This document shows, in pieces, positions 9,401 to 16,370 of a stretch of 34,162 nt of DNA; the stretch's first letter is position 1; every line of letters starts with the position of its first letter. The position numbers were made by a program, and so were the translations under genes. The stretch comes from an uncultured Eubacteriales bacterium (lineage in GTDB: Bacteria > Bacillota > Clostridia > Oscillospirales > CAG-272), in contig CAKSZH010000018.1 of assembly GCA_934525675.1 (NCBI GenBank), positions 1-34,162 on the forward strand, written 5' to 3'. The notes under the pieces were generated by a model. It searched no databases. It saw only the letters and a program-made list of their open reading frames with translations, and was not told where the DNA came from.

Positions 9401-12400
9401 GGGAACGGTGCCGAACCGGAAGCCCAGCCGTCCGGCAAGGACTTCTGCGTCGGCGGATTTATGGGTTATGTCCGGAATGCCGCATTTATCAACGTCGCAA
9501 TCGAAGACCTGTATATCAAATCTCCCGCATGGGCGGGCGCACTCGTTGCCAGTTCTGATTTTGACGATGTTCTTGCGAACACGACTTACAACAGCCTGGT
9601 CGTGGACGGCTGCACGGTCGAACGTCTGACCATCGAAAGCAAGAGAAGCGCCGGCGGATTGTTCGGCAATATCAGAATGCGTTCCTCCAAGGAGCTGATC
9701 TTCCGGAACATTTCGGTTGCGGATTCGCTGATCCGGGTACGTACCTCGCTCGCGCACTGGCGTATCAAAGATGCCTATGCCGGGGGATTGATCGGGCACG
9801 TCTATAACGGATCTTCTTCCGTTCACCCCATCGCCATGTCCGGTGTTACGGTCAGAGGCTCGGCGGTTTTGCTTGAATCCCAGTCGTACGCCAAGAAGAA
9901 CTATGCGGCGGGCGGACTGATCGGCAGGATCTCCGGGACGAGCAGGTTCGAGTTTGACGGATGTACGGTGGACGGCTGTGTCATCGGCGCGTATTCGCCT
10001 GTCAACGGTTCGAGCGGTTTTCCGTCGGATAATGCGGATGCCGTTGCCGGTCTGACCGGTTCGGTATATGACAGGATCGCGAATGCCGTTGCGTATTTAC
10101 TTGCGAATCCGGGTTCTGTGTCCGACGGGGATGCCGGTGGTTTTATCGGAACTTCCGAATACGCTTTCACTGTCAGAAACAGCAGAGTCGTGTCCGACGC
10201 GGCAAGCACGATTATTCTGGGATTTGTTAACGCCGGCGGCATCCTCGGCATCGGGCGTGGTGCCGGGAATTATGTCTATTCCGGTCTCGAGGTCCGCGTG
10301 ACCGGGCATTCCTTCTATATTCTCGGCAAATCCGGCGCAGCCGGCATTTGCCCGTCGCTTCCTGCAACCGCGACAATTACCGTAACTGCGGAAAATGTGA
10401 CCGTTGCCGGAAAAGCTGGAACCCCGATCCGGATTCTCGCGGTCCTTGATGACGGTAACTTCAACGCGAATGCGAGCGGTTTGTTTGCTTCGGCACCGAA
10501 CAATGAAAACACGCAGCAGTTTACCTTTACTCTGACCGATATAGAGGTTGCGTACTGTGTTTTATCCGGAAGCCGTGCGGCGAGCATTTATTGCAGCAAG
10601 GCTCCGGCTGTCAAAGCAACTCTCGGGAATATCCGTGCGTATAAGAACTACCTGCAAAGCAAAAGGAATGTTGTGGCGGGGATCATGATCTGCGCCGCAA
10701 ACGATACCGTGATCGACGGGCTGTATGTCGGTGACAATATCATCCGCCGCGCGGACGGAGACAATACGCAGATCGCCGGCGTCATCATGCACGTCCCCAA
10801 AAGTGCCGTGGTGCAGGGCTACGATGTGCTGCTCAAGGACAACGACATCGGTTACAGTAAGGCGGGCAATTCCTTCAGCATGGAAGCGCTCCTCGCTTCC
10901 GACGGAACGGCAGCGCTTTACCAGAGCAGCTTCAGCTCCCGGAATTCCGGTGCGCTCGTATATAAGAATTACGGAGTTTTCAACATTTTTGCGCTCAGCC
11001 GCAAGGATGCCTTGAAATTCGACGGCAAGGACATTATTGTTGAGACTGGGACAAGCTCGCTTCTCTATGTCGCCTATGGCGCGGCGGAGAAGTACTGGGC
11101 AAGGCTCGGTACGGAGAATCCGCTGACCCAGAAAGAGGCGATCGTTTCCATGACCGGCTCCGCGTCGCTCTCTGACGGAAGCAGTCTGACGCTCGGCGGC
11201 GATCCCGCGACCCGGACGGACGGCATGATGACTCCCGATTTTCTGAATGACGCGGCAAACCTGCCCTTCTGGAATGCCTCGGTGCTCCTTGACAAGACGG
11301 GGATGACCACGCTCTCCGAATTCATCACGGGACTCCGGCGCAATCAGACCCTGCCGCTTCTCTCCGTTACGGGTAAGACGGACGAGACGCTGAAGGCATA
11401 CCTCAGACTGATCACAAACGGCGGCTTTGACGGTCGGGGGGACGCATTTACGCTCTCGGTCGATTCCGTTCGGTATCTTGTCACGGATACGGGCTTGCTT
11501 GAGGCGAAAAACGAAACGGGCAGTATCGTTTACGACGCACAGAAGGACCGCTTCACCTCCGGCAAATTCGACAATCTGACAACGGACGAAAAGACCCTGA
11601 CGATCCTGACCGTGACCTTCACGTCGGCGGCGGACTCCTCGCACACCTACGTGCTGAACGTGGTCGTGTACAACCCGCAGATTCTGGAGATCAAGTCCTT
11701 TATCTCCGCCCTTGAGGGAGAGGTGTATCAGATCAGCTCGTTCCTGAATCCGCCCTCTTATGCGACGGACATTTCCTCCGGAAGCAGATTCGCGCTCTAT
11801 CTGGAATACGCCTACAACGAAGTGGTCTCCAACCTCGGCGATTTCAACTTTGACAAGCGCGTTTATTCCGACTCGCTCGACGGCAGTGCTACCGGACGCA
11901 AGGACAAATTCCTCTCCGGTACATCGTTTATCTTAATCGACCTCAACAGCAAGACCGCGTCGGGCTTCCGCTATTATTGCTACACGCTGACTGAAGACGG
12001 ACTGTATATTGATTTCAGCCTCTTTAATGGGGGGGACTCCGGCTTTGTCCCGAAATCGCTGGAGACCGTTATCTCCAACGCGCTCGGCGACCGGGAACAT
12101 CTTTGCACCGATCCGGATTTTTCCGTGATTGAGCGGTATCTGATGATCGTCATCCCCTCCGGGAAAGAGAGCGGCTCGCTCCAGTACAACCTCAAGGCGC
12201 AGGTCAAGGAAAACGACCGTAACATCATCGTCAACTCGGTGGAAAAGATCTGTTCCGTTTCCGTCTGGGGCGAAGTGACGGGCAGCTTTGACTTCACGGC
12301 GGATTCCTCCGTGTTCTCCAATCTTGCCGAAAGAACCTTGACGGCAAAGGCGGATATTTCGGAGATTTTCCCCGCTGGCTATGTCACGGCAATGCTCGGA

Positions 12401-13279
12401 AGAACCTTCTTTGGTACCCATGTGTTCCGCATCCGCGACTCCGCCAACCGGTACGTCAGCCTCCCTGCGGGGACTGTGTTCACGCTGACGGACGATAACG
12501 GCAACATCCTTCTGACGAGCCGTATCACGACCCCTACCTCCTCTGTCCGTTACACCATCGACGATATTCTCAAGAAGGCGGATTCCGCAACCGGCACCTA
12601 TTCCGACAGCTTCCACGTGACATTTGATTTTTCTGCGGTGCCCGCAAAGGAATTCAACGCCGTCTTTTCAAGCACGGACAGACAGTATACCCTGCAGGAT
12701 GATTTCTATCTTTCCGGCGACCGTGACCACTATATGAGTGGCACCAGACTGACAGGGCAGAAGGCGTTTACGACCGAGTTTGCTGCGCCGGTCAAGGTCG
12801 CCGTTGTCCCCGAGGAGCGCAAGCACCTTGCCATCAATTTCGGCGGTATTACCGACGAAACGGACGACGGTAAGATCTTCTTCGGCGTTACGGCAGATTT
12901 CAGCGCCGTGCCGGATGTCACAATCAGGGACGCAAAGATCGGGTTTTCCATCTATCAGAAGAAGTACGACAAAACGACGGGAAAGCATTACTACGACGAG
13001 ACCGTATCGCTTTGCGGCACGGGGCAGTTCGGAGACGTTACCAACGCCGACCTGTCGGCGTTCGGAGGAACGCTTGCGGTCACCGACGGCGTTGCCTCGG
13101 GCAGGTTCCTCTTAACACTTGATCTGGATGCCGCACGGGCGGACCTCGCTTCGTATCTGTCCAACTATCGGTTGGTGGTGACGATCACGGGGTATGACGA
13201 AAACGGAAACGAGACCGCGTACAGCGCGGAGGGGTATTTCGTCTTCCTGCTGTGCGATATTCAGAATCAGGCAGACTGA
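3443..13279 (+). CDS. giant secreted repeat protein (about 3,278 residues), GLUG-like/beta-helix adhesin candidate
   Basis: One uninterrupted frame spans 9.8 kb. The ATG at 3443 is preferred over the one at 3437 because AGGTG at 3431-3435 is then 7 nt away. Residues ~18-40 are a hydrophobic export signal with a likely cleavage after ARA at residue 46. From about residue 90 to 2,600 the chain is built of short repeats rich in G, V, T and N, with recurring glycine knots such as AGGLVGVSDGSV, VGGVAGSHGVG, AGGLIGHVYNGSS and NAGGILGIGRG. These resemble GLUG-type motifs and predict a long right-handed beta-helix. A GFGTYEHPYIIRTAEQLLYL block at residue 1493, and a weaker NAEQLLMLYYAMNSG block at 1799, are of the kind that precede GLUG repeats. 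The last ~650 residues are non-repetitive. No LPxTG, SLH, choline-binding or C-terminal membrane segment is present. It likely acts in adhesion, matrix or cell-cell contact under c-di-GMP control. Confidence 0.85.
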   Translation: MKTKAENKKRFPGTAAHRILCAILCLGVLLSGVLFVLLSGTNRARALEMPDDYAVSFDTTLAKLSSPGDQYRGITYESDRTFVVTGSEGFVTLARVSQTTDFSGYTFKIAERGTVELSVNFENGKAVSEGSFFGIGNGTFPFRGTLYLEDATYDTYLEMTGWKVLFNNLSNEASVVSGATGRKLWSSQNGTFALAETLTVTNPGGALDISGFRFAAAGVETDRAAGLVAALVTGGECSVDLSPVFDASSEYTLTTAAGDAGGLFGVIDAGASVTATLGSFRATVTGEGGNAGLLVGVNRGSFTLVPSETGVTLSGGAVSGTDGASAGVIGVNEANASVTFDGALLLNSLTLTADAVGGVAGSHGVGATLTFAGDVTVSSLTASGIYAGGLVGVSDGSVTLADTVTCTVKDSAFSAKNETSVLGGAIAKTTAAPVGAGSFVLSGNSFGKTGTMGGFIGDFTADTDTVFSNVTVSSSVFDTANVTAAHSVGGYFGTVTANASFTLASDEASAFTFGSVRTGAIGGVIGTANATDLTNGVFVGKKTRTGTLTVRSTFESTGFSGSLGGVVGVVKENVYLRIDAVCAENTMNARGEGIADLVGTGEKNAFIDLGTVAYRNNGGSVAVSRTREGTILRLFGALSDTSPQFNHIVLVQDRSLLYADTGFSFASTGTVAGNDIGNYGQILRNDTLGFLSFDGTAHTVTPDKLSGGNSLTLSSAADVAKIYVTLSTEGIISCVDGIGAGNYEDLLSATLTLANDISLHASGVEQFTCSEKETAFRGKLIGAGHTLTLAVGENIGGENVGIMPQDNQRCYLGAFSAVSGATVDSLKLNGTLVYSGKVSGQVTAPVYIGGLAGLATGSVTVKESTTAMDITLRDEYTGQYSKSLHVGGFFGKVGKNAGVTLSVTNSVIAPVITHESGYSGGNHNAYIGGAAGSVISSGDVIFTGNTVKTGITQTHNVTNAYVGGVFAELTCNTYSDLDLRGTVADGAEIVVNASASAGGLLGREYTRCRILMNSLWEGRVINNGGAVVAGGLLYSLSGKLTAENGFSLGTSTFRANGSTRGALLGNGTRAFVVIDCDPSGFEGITADGYDLFVGRNIYAGDATYPGIGATGGLLTVETNGEEIGKIPAASDWFALMNAHRNAKTRYYFNVAGLEGYNATPVVSSPADLIYWNICDFIGDVTNALPDYVKASSFPNTVYSVTGATRDVNMTDYSFYPTKKSSVIFDFSGHKLTFGVTHVTPAENNQFYGLGSGIFSDLAIRNANETSVVFRNVRLSGTVCAVKGGSGAFVCGRIYGTRTTTVTAVAEVTVKNVVFEELTVETGNSYRPLFINVIDSNASCNLEGLTQEYAVAGTDAASSLIGKGGIKKGDSASEYIYVTFSNIVLNGKQGESVFSSAILFSAINYVSGAGSFTYNFNLAEDWDGNNHIGQVTYGKELYTNEKQQQYFDKNIYVSPVSPSASAPYPEFGTLYLVYVLTNPDDLSVNRKGVNFDEGFGTYEHPYIIRTAEQLLYLSQIIGGNISSFGENWTINFPKKPSSSSTAYNYTDYDAYVADGNGELVFGAVTLGVEELRAYLQGAYYKISAETLVMTSDFVGIGTATYPFHGVIVGNGTTVHMPDYTNIGTTGFGGFVSVANGCAVHGITIRYGTVGLSSTWSINGTATSKFSDKTAPVTGTPHFGGVIGWVVTGDNVIDGVTVTIDTLNKGHYASAFGAYVGLISGGGVSLRNLGEYTLPDAASLQYYYYYNAYVGKIIDGYAISNDRAYDNSTKNSSIPVISLESFAAGSQSGWVGSLYEFRLGNAEQLLMLYYAMNSGALAYNEATLAYGMGALSRFGSYASVGVEGAADVTNGRYKDDITGGSSGSNLFTDYFGCQKRDWKSTELSILLTAAEYDLSVYGNAFRGLGTAVDGNAVNCFPIQRVVGITNADGTPGTTVKLASEIRQYFSDDKYEKDALVNLAFVIERNNRNAPVTFKNIKLSGKIALIFTDGNGAEPEAQPSGKDFCVGGFMGYVRNAAFINVAIEDLYIKSPAWAGALVASSDFDDVLANTTYNSLVVDGCTVERLTIESKRSAGGLFGNIRMRSSKELIFRNISVADSLIRVRTSLAHWRIKDAYAGGLIGHVYNGSSSVHPIAMSGVTVRGSAVLLESQSYAKKNYAAGGLIGRISGTSRFEFDGCTVDGCVIGAYSPVNGSSGFPSDNADAVAGLTGSVYDRIANAVAYLLANPGSVSDGDAGGFIGTSEYAFTVRNSRVVSDAASTIILGFVNAGGILGIGRGAGNYVYSGLEVRVTGHSFYILGKSGAAGICPSLPATATITVTAENVTVAGKAGTPIRILAVLDDGNFNANASGLFASAPNNENTQQFTFTLTDIEVAYCVLSGSRAASIYCSKAPAVKATLGNIRAYKNYLQSKRNVVAGIMICAANDTVIDGLYVGDNIIRRADGDNTQIAGVIMHVPKSAVVQGYDVLLKDNDIGYSKAGNSFSMEALLASDGTAALYQSSFSSRNSGALVYKNYGVFNIFALSRKDALKFDGKDIIVETGTSSLLYVAYGAAEKYWARLGTENPLTQKEAIVSMTGSASLSDGSSLTLGGDPATRTDGMMTPDFLNDAANLPFWNASVLLDKTGMTTLSEFITGLRRNQTLPLLSVTGKTDETLKAYLRLITNGGFDGRGDAFTLSVDSVRYLVTDTGLLEAKNETGSIVYDAQKDRFTSGKFDNLTTDEKTLTILTVTFTSAADSSHTYVLNVVVYNPQILEIKSFISALEGEVYQISSFLNPPSYATDISSGSRFALYLEYAYNEVVSNLGDFNFDKRVYSDSLDGSATGRKDKFLSGTSFILIDLNSKTASGFRYYCYTLTEDGLYIDFSLFNGGDSGFVPKSLETVISNALGDREHLCTDPDFSVIERYLMIVIPSGKESGSLQYNLKAQVKENDRNIIVNSVEKICSVSVWGEVTGSFDFTADSSVFSNLAERTLTAKADISEIFPAGYVTAMLGRTFFGTHVFRIRDSANRYVSLPAGTVFTLTDDNGNILLTSRITTPTSSVRYTIDDILKKADSATGTYSDSFHVTFDFSAVPAKEFNAVFSSTDRQYTLQDDFYLSGDRDHYMSGTRLTGQKAFTTEFAAPVKVAVVPEERKHLAINFGGITDETDDGKIFFGVTADFSAVPDVTIRDAKIGFSIYQKKYDKTTGKHYYDETVSLCGTGQFGDVTNADLSAFGGTLAVTDGVASGRFLLTLDLDAARADLASYLSNYRLVVTITGYDENGNETAYSAEGYFVFLLCDIQNQAD

Positions 13280-13320
13280 TCGCGGTGCTTCGGATTCCGT
13301 AAAACGGACCGACCGGAACC
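13274..13320 (+). repeat. 3'-end repeat element, copy 1
   Basis: From GACTGATCG at the last codon and stop of the giant gene through GCTTCGGATTCCG, AAACGGACC and CCGGAACCC, this stretch matches the 3' end of the fructan operon (31749-31797) at most positions. It contains a small hairpin, TCCGT-AAA-ACGGA. It lies between the stop codon and the operon terminator. Confidence 0.75.
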
Positions 13321-13336
13321 CACGGCACTGCAACAC

Positions 13337-13369
13337 AAAAAGGGCTGACCTCCGGGTCAGCCCTTTTTT
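13337..13369. terminator. bidirectional intrinsic terminator between the giant-protein operon and the MATE gene
   Basis: The arms AAAAAGGGCTGACC (13337-13350) and GGTCAGCCCTTTTT (13355-13368) flank a TCCG loop. T runs are present on both strands, so it can end both convergent transcripts. Confidence 0.9.
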
Positions 13370-13386
13370 GCGGGAAACAGCGGGTC

Positions 13387-14808
13387 TCATACTTCTTTGG
13401 CGGATTGTTCCTTTTCCGCCTGCCCGATGTGGCGGTAGGTTTTTATGAGGAGTACCGCCGAGATGACGGCGGTGAGCACATCCGAGACCGGCATGGAGTA
13501 CAGCACGCCGTCAAGCCCCAGGAAACGGGGAAGGATCAGCGCAAAGCCGACGCCGAATACGATCTCCCGCACCATGGAAAGACAGGTGGATTCCACCGCC
13601 TTTCCCATTGCCTGCAGAAAAATGAAGGTCGCTTTGTTGACGCAGGCAAGCAACAGCATGCACAGGTAGATCCGGAAGGCGCGGACGGCAAAATCGGTGT
13701 AATACACGCTTTCGTTTTGCGCGCCGAACAGCCGGATGAGCGCACCGGGACAGAACTCCGCAATGACAAGTGCGACCGCGCCGACCACTGCTTCCGAAAG
13801 GAGCAGCCGCGTCAGGATCGACCGGACCCGCCCGTACTTTTCCGCGCCCATATTGAAGCCGACAATAGGGATGCAGCCCGCCGCCATGCCGATGACAACC
13901 GAAATGACAATCTGGAAGAATTTCATGACGATCCCGATGACAGCCATCGGAATCTGCGCGTACTGCTCCTGCCCGAAGATTGCGTCAAGCGCGCCGTACT
14001 TGCGGGTCATGTTGTTGATAGCCGCCATTGCCGCGACCAGCGAGATCTGCGCGAGAAAGCTGCAAAGCCCGAGCGAGAGCGTTTCGGAAAGGATCCTGCC
14101 CGCGGGACGGAAATCGCTTTTTCCCGGGCGGATGATCTTTGCATGAAACAGATACCACGCAGCGAGCACCGCCGTGACAATCTGCCCGGCAACGGTTGCA
14201 ACTGCCGCGCCCGTCATGCCGAGGCGGAACCCGAAAATGAATACGGGGTCGAGAATGATATTGAGCAGTGCGCCCGCGAGCGTGGAGATCATGGCGAAGC
14301 GGGGATTCCCGTCCGCCCGGATGATCGGATTCATTGCCTGTCCGAACATATAAAAGGGGATGCCGAGCGCGATCCGGAAGAAATATTCTTTTGAAAGGCG
14401 GAAGGTTTCGGCGTTGACATTCGCGCCGAACGCGGAAAGGAGCGGGACGGCAAGGACCAGATAGAATGCGGTCAGCAAAACGCCTGCGAGCAGACAGACG
14501 AGCACGGAATTTCCGACGCTTCTTTTTGCGTTCTCCGGTCTTCCTTTTCCGAGCGAGAGACTGACAAACGCGCAAGCGCCGTCTCCGATCATGACGGCGA
14601 TTCCGAGCGCAATGACGGTCAGGGGGAACACCGCGGTGTTTGCGGCGTTTCCGTTGGAGCCGAGATAGTCCGCATTGGCGATAAAAATCTGGTCAACGAT
14701 GTTGTACAGCGCGCCGACCAGAAGCGAGATGACGCACGGTACGGCGTATCTGCCCATCAGCCGCGGGACCTTTTCCGTGGCGAGAGAGATTTCCTCTTGA
14801 TTCTGCAT
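13387..14808 (-). CDS. MATE-family multidrug/Na+ antiporter-like transporter
   Basis: The product is a 473-residue polytopic membrane protein. The start at 14808 is chosen for the AAGGAGG 8 nt upstream; a longer frame to 14850 would run into the leader hairpin. Family features seen are an N-terminal MGRYAVPCVISLLVGALYNI helix, VDQIFIANADYLG, a GDGACAFVSLSLGKG loop, and the mirrored second half with FNMGAEKYGRVRSILTRLL and a related PVFIFGFRLGMTGAA segment, giving about 12 helices in two bundles. MATE proteins export cationic organic compounds using H+ or Na+ gradients; the substrate here cannot be told. The gene is transcribed alone, converging on the giant-protein operon. Its leader carries a strong hairpin (14835-14869), suggesting control at the RNA level. 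Confidence 0.93.
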   Translation of the reverse strand: MQNQEEISLATEKVPRLMGRYAVPCVISLLVGALYNIVDQIFIANADYLGSNGNAANTAVFPLTVIALGIAVMIGDGACAFVSLSLGKGRPENAKRSVGNSVLVCLLAGVLLTAFYLVLAVPLLSAFGANVNAETFRLSKEYFFRIALGIPFYMFGQAMNPIIRADGNPRFAMISTLAGALLNIILDPVFIFGFRLGMTGAAVATVAGQIVTAVLAAWYLFHAKIIRPGKSDFRPAGRILSETLSLGLCSFLAQISLVAAMAAINNMTRKYGALDAIFGQEQYAQIPMAVIGIVMKFFQIVISVVIGMAAGCIPIVGFNMGAEKYGRVRSILTRLLLSEAVVGAVALVIAEFCPGALIRLFGAQNESVYYTDFAVRAFRIYLCMLLLACVNKATFIFLQAMGKAVESTCLSMVREIVFGVGFALILPRFLGLDGVLYSMPVSDVLTAVISAVLLIKTYRHIGQAEKEQSAKEV

Positions 14809-14834
14809 GACAGTTGCCTCCTTGAAAATAAAAG

Positions 14835-14869
14835 AACGGCGTAAGTCCATTCGTTGGACTTACGCCGTT
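14835..14869 (-). promoter_or_regulatory. perfect 15-bp hairpin in the MATE mRNA leader, possible attenuator
   Basis: AACGGCGTAAGTCCA (14835-14849) and TGGACTTACGCCGTT (14855-14869) are perfectly complementary around a 5-nt loop. On the transcribed (minus) strand the hairpin starts about 12 nt after the predicted transcription start. It is followed by CTTTTATTTTC and then the ribosome binding site. It has the form of an intrinsic terminator placed in the 5' leader, or of a 5' mRNA-stabilising hairpin. Confidence 0.6.
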
Positions 14870-14887
14870 TGGCTACACACTATGCTC

Positions 14888-14916
14888 ATTATATCATTTT
14901 CCCCGCCGGAATGCAA
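14888..14916 (-). promoter_or_regulatory. promoter of the MATE gene
   Basis: A perfect TATAAT (14893-14888) lies on the minus strand with TTGCAT (14916-14911) 17 nt upstream. The -35 is weak, matching only its TTG. Transcription would start near 14881, just before the leader hairpin. Confidence 0.55.
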
Positions 14917-15087
14917 AGGGCAATTCGCCGAATTTTCACCTCCGGAGGCGGGGAATCATTTTGGTCAACCTGTACAGAGACACAGCCGACCGGGGCGACG
15001 GGAAGGGAGTACGCTTCTCTTGCCTGAAGTTTTTCTTTTTCTTTCGAAGCCCATTTTGCCCGGAGGCGTTCAAACGTTTCCGATCTG

Positions 15088-16077
15088 TTACAGAGGAGCG
15101 CCGACCCGGCATTCTCCACGCGGGATCAGGGTTTCCGGAATGACAATGCGTCTTGTCCCTTCCTCCCCGGTAAAAATCCGTTCGCAGATGGAATCGACCA
15201 GTTGCTCCGTGTCCTGCTTGACGGCGCTGACCGCGCAGATGTCCAGCCAGTGGTTGTCGTCGAACACGACCAGACGGATGCCCCCGTACTTCTGCGGGTT
15301 CCTCGAAAAGATCCGCAGGATGTCCGCGCCCGACACGTTGGTCGCGGCGATGATGCCGTCGGGACGGAATCCGTCTATGAGACCAATGACTTGTTTTTCG
15401 TCAAACCGCTTGACGGAAAGATGCGCGATGCGGTATTCCACATCCGGCTTTTTTGAGACAACACGGAGAAATCCGTCGGAGCGGTTCGGCTTGATCCGCT
15501 CGAAATCCAGATATTCGTAGGCGACATCCGCAAGGATCAGACGGCGGCAGCCGCACGCGGTCAGGAGGTATTCCGCTGCAATCCGGCAACCCTCCTCGTC
15601 GTCGTTGAGTACCGTGTCGAGGTTGCGGTATACGTTCCGGAAAAGCTGAATGACACGGATCCCGTTCTGCTGGGCAAGGCGGATGACCCCGTCGTTTCTG
15701 TCGCAAGTGGGAATGAACAGGATGACCGAAACGCGGTTGGCAATGAGCAGGCGGAAATTTTTCTCTTCGTCCTCCGGGTTTTCCGAGCTGAACGCAATGG
15801 TGAGCTTCGCGTCCGCGTCCGCCAGCCGCTTCTGCAGACAGGAAAGCACGCTCCAGTAATATTCGTTTCCCGTGTCGGACACGATAAATCCGACGGATTT
15901 TCCCGCGACTCCTTTGAGCCTCTGTGCGGTGGAATCCGGTACGTATCCGAGTTTTGCCGCGGCATCAAGCACCTTTTCCTGTACCTCGTGGCTGATGTAC
16001 CCGATGTTTCGTAATGCGCGGGATGCGGTTGCGATGGAAACTCCTGCTTCGGTGGCAACATCCTTGATCGTAATCAT
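15088..16077 (-). CDS. LacI-family transcriptional repressor of the fructan locus
   Basis: The product is 329 residues. The N-terminus is a LacI helix-turn-helix: TIKDVATEAGVSIATASRAL is the DNA-reading unit, and a hinge region follows (GYVPDSTAQRLKG, residues ~45-57). The rest is the periplasmic-binding-protein-like sensor fold (GFIVSDTGNEYYWSVL, a DGIIAATNVSGADIL strand, VVFDDNHWLDI). The stop is at 15088 and a GAGGG ribosome binding site precedes the ATG. It is divergent from the 16371-31754 operon, with operator-like sequences between them, so it is very likely the local regulator responding to a fructose-containing or related sugar. Some LacI relatives bind sugar phosphates, and the inducer cannot be read from the sequence. 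About 280 nt separate it from the MATE gene, with no clear terminator. Confidence 0.93.
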   Translation of the reverse strand: MITIKDVATEAGVSIATASRALRNIGYISHEVQEKVLDAAAKLGYVPDSTAQRLKGVAGKSVGFIVSDTGNEYYWSVLSCLQKRLADADAKLTIAFSSENPEDEEKNFRLLIANRVSVILFIPTCDRNDGVIRLAQQNGIRVIQLFRNVYRNLDTVLNDDEEGCRIAAEYLLTACGCRRLILADVAYEYLDFERIKPNRSDGFLRVVSKKPDVEYRIAHLSVKRFDEKQVIGLIDGFRPDGIIAATNVSGADILRIFSRNPQKYGGIRLVVFDDNHWLDICAVSAVKQDTEQLVDSICERIFTGEEGTRRIVIPETLIPRGECRVGAPL

Positions 16078-16151
16078 ATGTATCCCTCTTTTTTCTTTGC
16101 TGTCCCGGTTGTCGCAGCCATGGGGACCGCCGCGACAGACCGTTTGACTCT

Positions 16152-16180
16152 ATTGTAGCAAATTATTACAAAAGTGTAAA
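16152..16180 (-). promoter_or_regulatory. promoter of the LacI-family gene
   Basis: On the minus strand TTTACA (16180-16175) is followed after 17 nt by TACAAT (16157-16152), a good sigma-A match. The leader to the ATG at 16077 is about 68 nt. Confidence 0.6.
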
Positions 16181-16199
16181 GGGGTTTTTAGCAAAAATG

Positions 16200-16217
16200 C
16201 AGAAAAACGTTTTCACA
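16200..16217. promoter_or_regulatory. LacI/cre-like operator 1 (upstream of the operon promoter)
   Basis: The site contains CGTTTTCACA with an A-rich left half (AGAAAAA) around a central CG. It lies 13 nt upstream of the -35 of the operon promoter. The right half is identical to operator 3. Confidence 0.45.
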
Positions 16218-16229
16218 TGCCTCTTTGTG

Positions 16230-16258
16230 TTGACAGCGCGTGAAAATTGTGATATAAT
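16230..16258 (+). promoter_or_regulatory. consensus sigma-A promoter of the fructan operon
   Basis: TTGACA (16230-16235), a 17-nt spacer and TATAAT (16253-16258) match the consensus at every position. So strong a core promoter implies that control is by repression. The leader to the first ATG is about 105 nt and contains two operator-like sites. Confidence 0.85.
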
Positions 16259-16289
16259 ACAAGTGAACCGAAATAGTTTGCAGATTTTT

Positions 16290-16302
16290 GTCGTTTTTCA
16301 CA
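16290..16302. promoter_or_regulatory. LacI/cre-like half-operator 2
   Basis: GTCGTTTTTCACA repeats the CGTTTTCACA element with one extra T, about 25 nt after the predicted transcription start. The left half is poor, so it may be an auxiliary or chance site. Confidence 0.3.
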
Positions 16303-16333
16303 AGAATATTTGCAAATTATTTTTTTGAAAAAT

Positions 16334-16350
16334 ATGTAATCGTTTTCACA
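16334..16350. promoter_or_regulatory. LacI/cre-like operator 3 (roadblock position)
   Basis: ATGTAATCGTTTTCACA fits the catabolite-response consensus WTGNAANCGNWNNCW at every defined position. It also shares CGTTTTCACA with operator 1. It sits between the transcription start and the first gene. It could be bound by the local LacI-family repressor, by CcpA, or by both. Confidence 0.55.
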
Positions 16351-16370
16351 TCAAAGGAAAAGAGGTAGGT

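Noticed and set aside
3632..9826. Very long minus-strand open frames (1,173 and 748 residues) opposite the giant gene
   Set aside because: They are antisense shadows of a GC-rich, low-complexity gene: arginine/glycine-rich, without export signal, motifs or ribosome binding sites.
13405..14394. Plus-strand frame across the MATE gene
   Set aside because: The minus strand carries the transmembrane pattern and family motifs; the plus-strand translation is charged and repetitive, as expected for antisense of a membrane protein gene.
14835..14869. The 15-bp inverted repeat as an insertion-sequence end
   Set aside because: It is a single hairpin with a 5-nt loop in a leader, with no transposase, partner end or target duplication nearby.
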